From Pedobacter sp. JY14-1 (GTDB taxonomy: Bacteria; Bacteroidota; Bacteroidia; Sphingobacteriales; Sphingobacteriaceae), in assembly GCF_029269825.1 (NCBI RefSeq), contig NZ_JARJHU010000005.1:649115-713114 (forward strand): 64,000 bases of DNA. The letters are read 5' to 3'. The translations under genes were made by a program, and so were the position numbers. The notes beneath the pieces were generated by a model that ran no database searches, had not been told where the DNA came from, and was given only the letters and a program-made list of their open reading frames with translations. Position 1 is the first letter of the stretch. Each line of letters begins with the position of its first letter. Positions 54,695 to 63,967 of the stretch are shown here, one piece after another.

Positions 54695-55641
54695 TATTTT
54701 TCAATGATAAAATCTACCTTCGCCGGCGAAACCGAAATCAGTTTACAATGATCGGGAAACCTGTTGATCCTTACCCTGAGCCGGTGATGGCCCATCGTCT
54801 TCCATTCCTCAATGTCCACTATGGCATCCATATAGTTTTCGTTGATCTGCTGATATTTAGATAAGGGTACCAGGAAGGTTACCTTTACTTTTTTCGGAAA
54901 AAGCCTGATGTCCTCGTATTCTCTGTTGTTCATGACATTGAGCGTCAGTTCCACTGTTTTCTCCGTAAATTCATCTACAGGTATCCTCACTTCAGCTGTG
55001 GCCGGAAAAATATTTACATTTTTCATATTATTACGCATCATGGCAATACGCGCTACAGTAGTAGACTGCATGTCATAAAGCCTCAGTGTGTCAGTCGGCC
55101 ATTCACCGATCCGCTTCAATTCCTTGTCAGGTCCCAGTAAGGTCACATGATCCGGATTGAGGACAATGTCATTAGCTATCCCATACTGTTTTGCAAAACT
55201 AAAATCATATACCAGCTTCACCGGCACCTTCTTTACTGCCCTTTGGGAAAAATCAAAATACAATGTATCCGGCACGACAGACATAATCCGCTGAGAAGTC
55301 TCCAGTTGGCGGTTGATATCAGCCAATTGTTCAGAGAACACGATAAAGTTCCTGCTGTTCAGTTTTTCAAGGCTAATCGCAATTGATTGCGGTTTAATCC
55401 TTAGCCTTGCAAAAAGCAACTGCCAGCCCGTACCTTCTACCTGAAGGTCTACCGTATCCGACTGTAAAGCATGAAAAGCCTTTTTTTGCGGAAAGTTCTT
55501 ATACACCAGTACCGTTTTTGCCGAATACCTGTATTTATTGTTCAGTGACAGGAAAAGCCATGCGATAACCGCCATTAGCAAACAGGTGAACAGCGTCAGA
55601 ATCCGCTTTCTTTCTATGATCGTAAGCTTTATTAATGGCAT
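54694..55641 (-). CDS. YbbR-like (CdaR family) membrane-anchored protein
   Basis: A 315-residue protein with one N-terminal membrane helix (ILTLFTCLLMAVIAWLFLSL) followed by YbbR-type beta domains outside the membrane (LQVEGTGWQLLFARL, VTLLGPDKELKRI). In Firmicutes YbbR proteins (CdaR) modulate cyclic-di-AMP synthase; here only its coupling to coaE (TAATG) is visible. It starts 35 bases after the yajC terminator. Confidence 0.85.
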   Translation of the reverse strand: MPLIKLTIIERKRILTLFTCLLMAVIAWLFLSLNNKYRYSAKTVLVYKNFPQKKAFHALQSDTVDLQVEGTGWQLLFARLRIKPQSIAISLEKLNSRNFIVFSEQLADINRQLETSQRIMSVVPDTLYFDFSQRAVKKVPVKLVYDFSFAKQYGIANDIVLNPDHVTLLGPDKELKRIGEWPTDTLRLYDMQSTTVARIAMMRNNMKNVNIFPATAEVRIPVDEFTEKTVELTLNVMNNREYEDIRLFPKKVKVTFLVPLSKYQQINENYMDAIVDIEEWKTMGHHRLRVRINRFPDHCKLISVSPAKVDFIIEK

Positions 55642-55676
55642 AGCAGTAAAATAACGAAAAAAAATCAGCTGAGTCC

Positions 55677-55707
55677 AAAAAAAAACCGCCCGGATAAACG
55701 AGCGGCT
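55677..55707 (-). terminator. terminator after yajC
   Basis: CCGCCCG pairs with CGAGCGG (one wobble) around a 6-base loop, followed on the minus strand by a run of nine T (55685-55677). It ends the nusB-DUF1573-yajC transcript before the YbbR gene. Confidence 0.85.
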
Positions 55708-55728
55708 TCCTTAATCTTTAACAACCGA

Positions 55729-56061
55729 TCAGGCCTTAGCCGCCTCAGCCGGTTTAGGAGCCGAGGCCTTCGTTGCTTCCAGCGAAACCGCTGACTTGTC
55801 AAAACGGATCTTGGTGCCACCTTCTACTTCGATCAGGAAAGTCGTATCGTTCATATCTACGATCTTACCATGTATCCCTGCAGTAGTTACAATCTTATCG
55901 CCACGTTTTAATCCTTCCACCAGTTTCTTATGTTCCTTTGCCTTTTTCATCTGTGGTCTGATCATGAAAAAGTAGAACACGATCATAATCAGCACCATTG
56001 GAACCAGCGTACCCAGCATATTACCTCCACCGGCAGCCTGCAATATCAAATTTAATGTCAT
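55729..56061 (-). CDS. yajC: preprotein translocase subunit YajC
   Basis: A 110-residue inner-membrane protein associated with SecDF. A single helix (LVPMVLIMIVFYFFMIRPQ) ends in the conserved FMIRPQMKKAKEH, followed by a small beta domain (LKRGDKIVTTAGIHGKIVDM) and an Ala/Pro/Lys-rich tail. It is 13 bases downstream of the DUF1573 gene. Confidence 0.95.
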   Translation of the reverse strand: MTLNLILQAAGGGNMLGTLVPMVLIMIVFYFFMIRPQMKKAKEHKKLVEGLKRGDKIVTTAGIHGKIVDMNDTTFLIEVEGGTKIRFDKSAVSLEATKASAPKPAEAAKA

Positions 56062-56074
56062 AGTCTATATATTG

Positions 56075-56527
56075 TTATTCTGTAATTTCTCCAACTAAAA
56101 GCAGCTGAACAGTACTGTTCAATGCGTTTGATATCACATTTATAGGCTTATTCACTGCTCCAACCGGTTTACCTTCGCTATGAAATACCACCTTTAACTC
56201 ACTCGACTTGCCGGGAAGTATAGGATCTTTCGGCGGCTCAGGCACGGTGCAGCCGCAGGTCGCGATAGCTTCCTTAATGATCAGCGGCTTTGCACCGGTA
56301 TTCTTGAATTTAAAGCTATAGCTTACCAGCTCACCTTTTTTAATCTTTCCGAAATCATACCGTTCCGTTTCGAAATTCAACACCGGTCCATCCTTATGCA
56401 GAGAGTCCGCAGGTACGTCTGTCGTTTTGGCAACTTCCGTACTGTCCGCTCCCGATGCGGTTTTGTCTGACTGTTGACACGCTGCAAGTATAAGCGTCGT
56501 ACATGCTACTAATAGAACTTTTTTCAT
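56075..56527 (-). CDS. DUF1573 lipoprotein
   Basis: A 150-residue lipoprotein: signal sequence with lipobox LILAAC (Cys16), a short Ser/Asp linker, then a DUF1573 domain (FDFGKIKKGE-type YDFGKIKKGELVSYSFKF, then KEAIATCGCTVPEPPKDPI and GKSSELKVVFHSEGK). Function of the family is unknown. It lies 5 bases after nusB and 13 before yajC, an order I recall as common in Bacteroidota. Confidence 0.9.
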   Translation of the reverse strand: MKKVLLVACTTLILAACQQSDKTASGADSTEVAKTTDVPADSLHKDGPVLNFETERYDFGKIKKGELVSYSFKFKNTGAKPLIIKEAIATCGCTVPEPPKDPILPGKSSELKVVFHSEGKPVGAVNKPINVISNALNSTVQLLLVGEITE

Positions 56528-56532
56528 ATTGG

Positions 56533-57483
56533 TTATTCTTCAATTAATCCGCGACCAGCTTTCTTGATACTGTTAGTCCGCTTCAGGTCACCCATTATCT
56601 TGTCCAAGATACCGTTTATAAACGAATTACTCTTCGGTGTACTGTAATCTTTTGATAAATCAAGATATTCGTTGATCGTCACCTTTACTGGTATCGAAGG
56701 AAAATTCATCAGTTCACAGATCGCCATTTTCATCAGGATCGTATCCATAAGCGCGATCCGCTCAGACTCCCAGTTTTTTGTACGCTCTGCAATCAAAGCC
56801 TGGTAATCCTTGTCATACTTCAAAGTATATACAAAAAGGTCTTCCACAAATTTCCCGTCCTCATCCCAATCCTGACTGATCGGGGTGAGCTTGTTCGAAA
56901 AAGGATCTTCACTCACAAAATTCTTAATCGTTTTTGCCACCATACCCTGCATCACTTCCTTATCGACAGACCAGTTGATAAATTTGTCTTCAAAAGCCTG
57001 AATAATATTGTGGCTTTTCAGGATAATCTTCCTGAAGATATACTTGATGATCGTTTTAGATTCCTCCAGTTCGTTCACAGGATCCGCAAGGTAATCTGCG
57101 TATTCCTGCGTAACTTTCAGTGTATTGAAGATTGCCTTCACGAACTCGGGATCTGCCATCCAGTTGATCCTGTATTTTTTTACAGCCGCAATGTATTCAG
57201 GGTTTTCCTTCAGTGTTACCGCAAATTTATTGAGCTGCAGCTTCAGGTTAGGGTTTTTATCCTCAGCGGTTGGCAAATGTTTATTTGCTCTTTCCGTAGC
57301 GTCAATGCTGGTATATTCTGTGATCTCTACGAGCAGCGAAAGCATCCACATATACATCTCATAGACGTCATCGATACTCTTCATCAGCGCTTTTTTCGCA
57401 GCCGTAAGGTCCTTTTTTTCTGTCATGTGCCAAGCAAATATATTTTGCAGGGCTTTAATTCTTAAATGCCTTCTGTTTAACAT
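56533..57483 (-). CDS. nusB: transcription antitermination factor NusB (long form)
   Basis: A 316-residue protein; the last about 130 residues are the NusB fold (RIALMDTILMKMAICELMNFP, then PVKVTINEYLDLSKDYSTPKS, then FINGILDKI). The N-terminal RRHLRIKALQNIFAW is also NusB-like. The extra about 150 central residues are typical of Bacteroidota NusB and have no known role. NusB with NusE/S10 supports antitermination in rRNA operons. First gene of nusB-DUF1573-yajC. Confidence 0.9.
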   Translation of the reverse strand: MLNRRHLRIKALQNIFAWHMTEKKDLTAAKKALMKSIDDVYEMYMWMLSLLVEITEYTSIDATERANKHLPTAEDKNPNLKLQLNKFAVTLKENPEYIAAVKKYRINWMADPEFVKAIFNTLKVTQEYADYLADPVNELEESKTIIKYIFRKIILKSHNIIQAFEDKFINWSVDKEVMQGMVAKTIKNFVSEDPFSNKLTPISQDWDEDGKFVEDLFVYTLKYDKDYQALIAERTKNWESERIALMDTILMKMAICELMNFPSIPVKVTINEYLDLSKDYSTPKSNSFINGILDKIMGDLKRTNSIKKAGRGLIEE

Positions 57484-57521
57484 GAATGTAAGAACGAGTG
57501 GTGTATTACCTGTTTATTTAA

Positions 57522-58610
57522 TTAAAATGATGATTTTATTTTTTTAATATCAATGATTCTCTGCTCAGCTATGCGGTTGGCCGCCCAAACTGTAGGAATG
57601 TTGTCCTTTTTGGACATCTTGATTACGTCACGTGTTGCGTTATAGATATTTTCAGTTAGTTGTGTAGTGCGTTTTTTACCATAACCGGTCAGTTCGGAAT
57701 AACAACTGATCAGTCCGCCCGCATTGATGAGATAATCAGGTGCAAAAAGAATTCCCTTCTCCAGTAGCTTCTTACCATGCACCTGCTCATCGGCCAGCTG
57801 GTTATTCGCAGAACCGGCAATGATCGCGAACTTCATTTTATCAATGGTCCGGTCATTTACAGTGGCCCCAAGTGCACATGGGGCATAGATATCTGCATTG
57901 AGCCCGAATATCTTGTCAGCAGCTATAGGCTTAGCCTTATAGGTTCTCGCCACATGCTGCAACCGGTCCTCGTTAATGTCGCTGATGTATACCTCTACGT
58001 TTTCAGCCCTCAGCAGTTCTACCAGATGCTCGCCCACATTTCCTATTCCCTGTACAACCACGGAACGCCCTGCCAGCATATCGGTACCGAAGACCTCTTT
58101 GACACATGCCTTGATCCCAAGGTATACACCCTTAGCGGTAGTCGGAGAAGGATCCCCTGCTCCTCCCAATGATTCAGGCACACCCGTCACATGAGTAGTC
58201 TCCATGCGGATATATTCCATGTCACGCGTATTCGTACCCACATCTTCCGCAGTAATAAATTCCCCGTTCAGGTTTTTAATGAACCTGCCATAGCTCCTCA
58301 TCATCGCTTCGGATTTCTGCTTGCGGGAATCCCCGATGATCACAGCATTGCCACCGCCAAGGTTAATGCCGGTAATGGCTGACTTGTAAGTCATCGCCCT
58401 GCTTAACCTCAGCACATCTTCGAGGGCTTCTGCTTCACTTGCATAGTTCCACATACGCGTGCCACCGATCGCAGGTCCCAGGGTTGTGTCGTGAATGGCA
58501 ATGATTGCTTTTAAGCCGGTATCAGGATCATTGCAGAAAACCACCTTTTTATGGCCAGACGCGCCTATTTGGTCTAAAATGGAATTTACTGTACTGCTGT
58601 TACCGGACAT
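57522..58610 (-). CDS. Glu/Leu/Phe/Val dehydrogenase, probable leucine dehydrogenase
   Basis: A 362-residue NAD-dependent amino-acid dehydrogenase. The substrate domain has LGPAIGGTRMWNYASEAEAL and MTYKSAITGINLGGGNAVI (catalytic Lys); AEDVGTNTRDMEYI and the Rossmann VVQGIGNVGEHLVELL follow. Size and motifs fit leucine dehydrogenase (branched-chain oxidative deamination) better than glutamate dehydrogenase. Separate from the larger gdhA at 62261. It lies 38 bases upstream of nusB on the same strand. Confidence 0.88.
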   Translation of the reverse strand: MSGNSSTVNSILDQIGASGHKKVVFCNDPDTGLKAIIAIHDTTLGPAIGGTRMWNYASEAEALEDVLRLSRAMTYKSAITGINLGGGNAVIIGDSRKQKSEAMMRSYGRFIKNLNGEFITAEDVGTNTRDMEYIRMETTHVTGVPESLGGAGDPSPTTAKGVYLGIKACVKEVFGTDMLAGRSVVVQGIGNVGEHLVELLRAENVEVYISDINEDRLQHVARTYKAKPIAADKIFGLNADIYAPCALGATVNDRTIDKMKFAIIAGSANNQLADEQVHGKKLLEKGILFAPDYLINAGGLISCYSELTGYGKKRTTQLTENIYNATRDVIKMSKKDNIPTVWAANRIAEQRIIDIKKIKSSF

Positions 58611-58722
58611 ATGCTGCTTATTTATCAGATATGCCGCAAAACTAATATAAAAAGGATTAATTACATTGGATTAACCGAAGAAACTTAAAAAATATCAGCT
58701 TTTGGGCTAACTTTACCAGACC

Positions 58723-60510
58723 ATGCGGCACCTCAGTTTTTTAAACAAATACTTCTATAAATATAAAGGGTGGATCGTACCCGGCATACTTTTCGTCATC
58801 ATCTCCAATATTTTCGGGGTCATACCCGCGCCGGTGATCGGACATGCCTTCAACCTCATTACGGAGAACATTCAGGTTTACAATCTTTTCGAGGGCTTTG
58901 AAAGGCAACAGATCATTTATGACATCTTCAGTTACAGTCTTTTTTACTTTGGTGCCCTTGTGCTTGTACTGTACCTGCTCAGAGGGCTGTTCCTCTTCTT
59001 CATGCGCCAGACGATCATCCTCATGTCGAGACACATTGAGTTTGACATGAAAAACGAGATCTACGCCCATTACCAGCAGCTCAGCCTGGGGTTCTATCGT
59101 AAAAACACCACCGGAGACCTTATGAACCGTGCCACAGAAGATGTCAACAGGGTACGCATGTATGTCGGTCCCGCCATCATGTACGCCATTAATACCACCG
59201 TGCTCTTCCTGCTGGTCATCTACGCCATGTTCTCCGTTAACTTTACCCTCGCCGTATTCTGTCTGCTTCCGCTTCCTTTCCTGGTCATCATTATTTATTT
59301 CGTAAATACACTGATCAACAAAAAAAGCGAACAGATACAGGAACAGTTATCCAGGCTGTCCAGCTTCGTACAGGAACGGTTTTCAGGCATCAGGGTCATC
59401 AAGTCCTATGTCAGGGAAAAGCATACGCGAGAGATCTTCGCACAGGAAAGCCAGGAATATAAAGCCAATGCGATGGGATTAGTAAAGGTGCAGGCACTTT
59501 TTTATCCTGCAATGATCCTGCTCGTCGGCCTAAGTACCATACTTACCATTTATATCGGTGGAAAACAGGTCATCAATGGTAATATTACCGCAGGCAATAT
59601 AGCCGAATTCATTGTCTATGTCAACCAGCTTACCTTTCCCGTTTCGATGCTCGGCTGGGTGACCACCCTCATACAACGTGCCGCGGCCTCACAGAAGCGC
59701 ATTAATGAATTCCTTCAGCTCAAACCAGATATTACCTCAGGTACCGTAAAACAGGAACTCGTAGGCGACATCAGTTTCAGAAATGTCAGCTTCACCTATC
59801 CGGATACCGGTATACAAGCTTTGAAAAATATCAGCTTCGATATCAAAAGCGGGCAGTTTATTGCCATCATAGGGCGTACAGGCTCCGGAAAATCCACACT
59901 GGCTAATCTTATGATGCGTATGTATGACGCAGACAGCGGCATGATCAGTATAGACGATACTGCGATCAACCGGCTTCACCTTCAGCATTACCGCAATCAA
60001 ACCGGTTTTGTTCCCCAGGAAGTGTTCCTTTTTTCAGACACCATTAACAACAATATCGCATTCGGATTAGACAAAGTCTCTGAAGATCAGATTGTACAGG
60101 CAGCAAAAAATGCAGCAGTCTATGACAATATCGCAGGTTTCGAACACCGTTTTGAAACCATGCTGGGTGAACGTGGCATCACACTTTCAGGAGGACAGAA
60201 ACAACGTGTTTCCATCGCCAGGGCACTGATCAAGCAGCCCAGACTGCTCATTTTCGACGATTGTCTTTCTGCAGTGGATACCCGTACCGAAGAAGAGATC
60301 CTGAGTAATCTGGGCCGGCTCATGAAAGGCAAAACCAGTATCCTTATCGCCCATCGGGTATCAACCATTAAGAATGCAGACCTCATTGTCGTACTCGATG
60401 ACGGGAAGATCGTAGAACAAGGCACTCATAATGAATTAATTGATCTCGATGGCAGCTATGCAGAACTCTACCGTAACCAGTTGCTTGAAGAAGAAAGCCA
60501 ATCTGTTTAA
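58723..60510 (+). CDS. ABC exporter, fused permease and ATPase
   Basis: A 595-residue half transporter of the MsbA/lipid-drug exporter type. Six membrane helices (from WIVPGILFVIISNIFGVIP) are followed by an ATPase domain: Walker A IIGRTGSGKSTLANLM, Q-loop TGFVPQEVFLFSD, signature TLSGGQKQRVSIARAL, Walker B LLIFDDCLSAVD (Cys after DD where Glu usually lies: DDCLSAVD) and H-loop IAHRVSTIKNADL. It probably works as a homodimer. Substrate unknown; lipid A core or a lipid is a common guess for the group. Confidence 0.9.
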   Translation: MRHLSFLNKYFYKYKGWIVPGILFVIISNIFGVIPAPVIGHAFNLITENIQVYNLFEGFERQQIIYDIFSYSLFYFGALVLVLYLLRGLFLFFMRQTIILMSRHIEFDMKNEIYAHYQQLSLGFYRKNTTGDLMNRATEDVNRVRMYVGPAIMYAINTTVLFLLVIYAMFSVNFTLAVFCLLPLPFLVIIIYFVNTLINKKSEQIQEQLSRLSSFVQERFSGIRVIKSYVREKHTREIFAQESQEYKANAMGLVKVQALFYPAMILLVGLSTILTIYIGGKQVINGNITAGNIAEFIVYVNQLTFPVSMLGWVTTLIQRAAASQKRINEFLQLKPDITSGTVKQELVGDISFRNVSFTYPDTGIQALKNISFDIKSGQFIAIIGRTGSGKSTLANLMMRMYDADSGMISIDDTAINRLHLQHYRNQTGFVPQEVFLFSDTINNNIAFGLDKVSEDQIVQAAKNAAVYDNIAGFEHRFETMLGERGITLSGGQKQRVSIARALIKQPRLLIFDDCLSAVDTRTEEEILSNLGRLMKGKTSILIAHRVSTIKNADLIVVLDDGKIVEQGTHNELIDLDGSYAELYRNQLLEEESQSV

Positions 60511-60580
60511 TTTCGATTTTGAAGTTTAACATTAATTGCTTTATTTTACCGGACAACCAAAACCAAGAGCTAAAGCAACT

Positions 60581-60904
60581 ATGGGAGAATTTGACAACAA
60601 AGAGAGAGAAGAGGTTTTTTCCAAAAAAGTAAGGGCCGGCAAAAGAACTTATTTTTTTGATGTAAAAGCCACCAGATCGGGAGACTATTACTTAACTCTA
60701 ACCGAAAGTAAAAAAAGACTTGAAGACGGCGTTTTCGTAAAGCACAAGATCTTTTTATACAAGGAAGATTTTGAGAAATTTGCTGAAGGCCTGAATGAAA
60801 CGGTTGATTACATTAAGAGTCATCAGGAAGTAGTAGAAAAGCGCTATGAATACTCCGAAAGCGATGGCATCGGTAAGTACCAAAGTGACGATTTCTCCTT
60901 CTAA
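60581..60904 (+). CDS. PUR family DNA/RNA-binding protein (DUF3276)
   Basis: A 107-residue single PUR-repeat protein: EEVFSKKVRAGKRTYFFDVK, then GDYYLTLTESKKR and VKHKIFLYKEDFEKFAEGLN. Such proteins are common in Bacteroidota and spirochaetes and bind single-stranded nucleic acids. I use the ATG at 60581 (MGEFDNKEREEV); a longer frame from 60536 is not supported. It is followed by a terminator. Confidence 0.92.
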   Translation: MGEFDNKEREEVFSKKVRAGKRTYFFDVKATRSGDYYLTLTESKKRLEDGVFVKHKIFLYKEDFEKFAEGLNETVDYIKSHQEVVEKRYEYSESDGIGKYQSDDFSF

Positions 60905-60925
60905 CAGATATTTCTACAGCTCAAG

Positions 60926-60953
60926 CCCTTTCCCCAACCGGGAAAGGGTTTTT
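60926..60953 (+). terminator. terminator after the PUR-family gene
   Basis: CCCTTTCCC pairs with GGGAAAGGG around a CAACC loop, followed by TTTTT. Confidence 0.85.
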
Positions 60954-61001
60954 CTTTGCCCTTACTTCATGCCTGGTAAGTCAAGGTATCCGGCATCTCT
61001 G

Positions 61002-62180
61002 CTAATACACCGCAATCCGGTGGGTATGCAGTTCATAAGCAGTGACATCCTTCTTTCCGGCCTGCTGATAAGTAATGATCGCAGAAGGTCTTAGCGGCAT
61101 ATGGCAATTGATACAATTCGTTTTTACCATTGCATTTGCCAGGGTCTTTTCACTATGCTTGATTGCAGGGTGACAGGACATGCACTTTTTGGAATGCGCG
61201 ATCAACCCCTCGCCCTCCGGTTTATGCGGGCTATGGCAAGTCTGACAACTCATATCCCCACTCCTGATGAAACATAGACTCTTTTCCAGCAAACCAAGCT
61301 GATTGCCATGTACATCCTGCTGGGCCGAAGCAAAAGAGCCCGCCTCATAAGAATAGTAATTTAAAATACTGTCCCCTGGTTTAAAAGCATAAGGTGATCT
61401 GATCACCTCCAGGCTATTTCCCGAGTGGCACATTCCGCAAGCGTCCAGCCTTTGTTTACGGCTCAGATCCATAAACCGGGCGATATACCTGGCAGCCTTT
61501 TCCTCCGGATGCTTCATATGAAATTCCACATGCCGTCCACCGGCACCATGGCACCGCTGACAGTCAATACTCCAAACAATAGATTTAGGCTCAATTTCGT
61601 CTTTCAGATTAATCATAGCATCACCCGGTATCCGTTTTCCCTCAGCATATGAAGTATGGCATTCCAGGCACCGCATTCCTATGCCCTGGTAATAGATAGA
61701 CGACGGATATCCCGGACTGTTTGTCCATTGGTCTACACTTCTGAAATATGACATTTGTAGCTGAATAAGCTGCTTCCCCTTCCAGAACCCATAAGTCTGG
61801 GCATTCTTTCCCGATCCGAAAGCAATATCAAAACGATGTTCAGGTCCCGGTTTACCATCTATGTAAGCCACCTGATACAGGCCATCAGTCCGCTTCTCAG
61901 CCTTCATCTTCAGGTGTTCGTTAAATATATATTCCGGTACTTCGGGGTTTCCTCCCCTTACAACCGTTGTATCTCCGCTTAAAGCCCTCGAAGTCATCGC
62001 ATGCCATTCATGCTGATAGTCATCGTAAATCTTTCCATGGCATTTCCGGCAAGTATGTTCATCGGCCCGGGCAGTCTCTGTAGCCTTCAGCTTATCATCT
62101 GAGTCCATACAATGCGAGAACGATACTACAAAAATAACTACCGAGAAAAGTATCAGTATTAAGCGCCCCCTTGCCTTCAT
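61002..62180 (-). CDS. multihaem (seven CXXCH) cytochrome c-family protein
   Basis: A 392-residue exported protein. The N-terminal hydrophobic segment ends VVSFSHC, a weak lipobox, so it may be lipid-anchored. Seven CXXCH haem sites are visible: CRKCH, CLECH, CQRCH, CGMCH, CQTCH, CMSCH, CINCH, spaced unevenly, with several non-motif His residues for distal ligation. It is a periplasmic or surface electron carrier or multihaem oxidoreductase; partners are not encoded nearby. Haem attachment needs the cytochrome c maturation machinery, absent from the window. Confidence 0.88.
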   Translation of the reverse strand: MKARGRLILILFSVVIFVVSFSHCMDSDDKLKATETARADEHTCRKCHGKIYDDYQHEWHAMTSRALSGDTTVVRGGNPEVPEYIFNEHLKMKAEKRTDGLYQVAYIDGKPGPEHRFDIAFGSGKNAQTYGFWKGKQLIQLQMSYFRSVDQWTNSPGYPSSIYYQGIGMRCLECHTSYAEGKRIPGDAMINLKDEIEPKSIVWSIDCQRCHGAGGRHVEFHMKHPEEKAARYIARFMDLSRKQRLDACGMCHSGNSLEVIRSPYAFKPGDSILNYYSYEAGSFASAQQDVHGNQLGLLEKSLCFIRSGDMSCQTCHSPHKPEGEGLIAHSKKCMSCHPAIKHSEKTLANAMVKTNCINCHMPLRPSAIITYQQAGKKDVTAYELHTHRIAVY

Positions 62181-62260
62181 AAAGTCGTTTGGTTTTCGAA
62201 GAACAATATAAGCTAAAAATAGATTTTTCTCTATCTTACGACAACCTAAATTATTTGAGC

Positions 62261-63601
62261 ATGAAGACAGCTATTCAGGAGTTCATGAAGAAAATTGAAC
62301 TTAGAAATGGGCATGAGACTGAATTTTTACAAGCAGTATATGAAGTTGCTGAATCGATCGTACCATTTGCAGAACATAACCCCAAATACAAAATCCATAA
62401 AATACTGGAAAGAATAGCCGAACCGGAACGGGTGCTTATATTCAGGGTACCCTGGCTGAATGACCAGGGCGAAGTAGAGATTAACCGTGGCTACAGGGTA
62501 CAAATGAACAGTGCTATCGGTCCCTACAAAGGTGGTCTTCGCTTTCATCCTTCAGTAAATCTCAGTGTCCTTAAATTCCTGGCCTTTGAACAGGTCTTTA
62601 AAAACAGCCTTACGGGACTTCCAATGGGTGGAGGAAAAGGCGGCTCAGACTTTGATCCGAAAGGCAAATCCGATGCGGAGGTGATGAAGTTCTGCCAGAG
62701 CTTTATGACCGAACTTTATCGCCACGTAGGGGCAGATATAGACGTTCCTGCAGGTGACATTGGCGTTGGGGCCAGAGAAATTGGATTTCTCTTTGGCCAG
62801 TATAAGCGCATCAAAGGCGAGTTTACCGGCGTACTAACCGGAAAAGGCCCTGAATGGGGAGGTAGTCTCATCAGACCGGAAGCAACCGGGTATGGAGTAG
62901 TCTATTTTGTAGCAGAAATGCTCAAGCTCCGGAATGATTCCCTAAAAGACAAGCGGGTGATTGTGTCCGGCGCCGGAAACGTGGCACAATATACCATTGA
63001 AAAATGTATTGAAATGGGAGCCTTAGTAGTCACTGTATCGGATTCAGAAGGCTATGTCTACGATCCTGAAGGCATAGACGCTGTAAAGCTGGCTTTTATC
63101 ATGGACCTGAAGAATCAAAAAAGAGGCAGGATCAAAACCTATGCAAAACATTTCAATTGTACTTTTATCGAAGGCCAAAAACCATGGTCTGTAAAATGCG
63201 ATATCGCATTTCCGAATGCTACACAAAACGAACTAGACGAAGCAGATGCCAGATTACTTGTTGAAAACGGCTGTTTTTGCGTTGCCGAAGGTGCAAATAT
63301 GCCATCAACTCCCGGCGCTATTCATGTATTTGAACAAGCAAAAATCCTTTACGCACCCGGAAAAGCCGCCAATGCCGGCGGAGTAGCCGTATCCGGACTG
63401 GAGATGTCTCAAAACTCCCTGCGTTACTCATGGGACAGGGAAAAGGTAAATATTAAGCTTAAGCAAATCATTGAACAGATACACCAGGTCTGTGTTAAAT
63501 ACGGAAAAGAAGAAAGCGGATATATAAATTATGGCCGGGGTGCAAACATTGCAGGCTTTGTAAAGGTAGCTGATGCCATGATTGCTCAGGGGATAGTATA
63601 A
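62261..63601 (+). CDS. gdhA: glutamate dehydrogenase, NADP-type (hexameric class)
   Basis: A 446-residue enzyme interconverting glutamate and 2-oxoglutarate/ammonium. Substrate site PYKGGLRFHPSVNLSVLKFL, LTGLPMGGGKGGSDFDPKGKSD (catalytic Lys), DVPAGDIGVGAREIGFLFGQY and VSGAGNVAQYTIEKCIEMGA (Rossmann) are intact. The 446-450 residue length and K-S-D block fit the NADP-specific assimilatory type. I use the ATG at 62261 (MKTAIQEFMKKIELRNGHE); the open frame extends 24 codons upstream without family similarity. Confidence 0.95.
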   Translation: MKTAIQEFMKKIELRNGHETEFLQAVYEVAESIVPFAEHNPKYKIHKILERIAEPERVLIFRVPWLNDQGEVEINRGYRVQMNSAIGPYKGGLRFHPSVNLSVLKFLAFEQVFKNSLTGLPMGGGKGGSDFDPKGKSDAEVMKFCQSFMTELYRHVGADIDVPAGDIGVGAREIGFLFGQYKRIKGEFTGVLTGKGPEWGGSLIRPEATGYGVVYFVAEMLKLRNDSLKDKRVIVSGAGNVAQYTIEKCIEMGALVVTVSDSEGYVYDPEGIDAVKLAFIMDLKNQKRGRIKTYAKHFNCTFIEGQKPWSVKCDIAFPNATQNELDEADARLLVENGCFCVAEGANMPSTPGAIHVFEQAKILYAPGKAANAGGVAVSGLEMSQNSLRYSWDREKVNIKLKQIIEQIHQVCVKYGKEESGYINYGRGANIAGFVKVADAMIAQGIV

Positions 63602-63630
63602 AATACCACTTATATAGGAAACCAATAAAG

Positions 63631-63653
63631 GCCGCCTCTATGAGGTGGCTTTT
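63631..63653 (+). terminator. terminator after gdhA
   Basis: GCCGCCTC pairs with GAGGTGGC (one wobble) around TAT, followed by TTTT. Confidence 0.75.
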
Positions 63654-63714
63654 GCATTATAACCAAGGGGTATTTAAGACGGATAAGCGTAATTGGGTTG
63701 GGTATAAAACAAGA

Positions 63715-63741
63715 AACCCCTGCAGCATTGCTGCAAGGGTT
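63715..63741 (-). terminator. terminator of the rRNA operon
   Basis: AACCC-TTGCAGC-AATG-CTGCAG-GGGTT on the minus strand, followed by TTCTTGTTTT, directly after the 5S gene. It converges on gdhA. Confidence 0.75.
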
Positions 63742-63748
63742 CTTTAAG

Positions 63749-63859
<111 letters not shown>

Positions 63860-63967
63860 AAGGCCTTTATTGTTCATCATGATCGCATTGCCAATGCAAC
63901 ACACATCATCCAAACAATGACATATTATTGAAAGAAGTTAAGCTCGAAGAGCAAACAACGGTTGTTG
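63860..63967 (-). other. 5S-23S intergenic spacer
   Basis: About 108 bases between the 23S 3' end and 5S with no tRNA. It contains a pyrimidine-rich stretch but nothing further recognisable. Confidence 0.6.
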
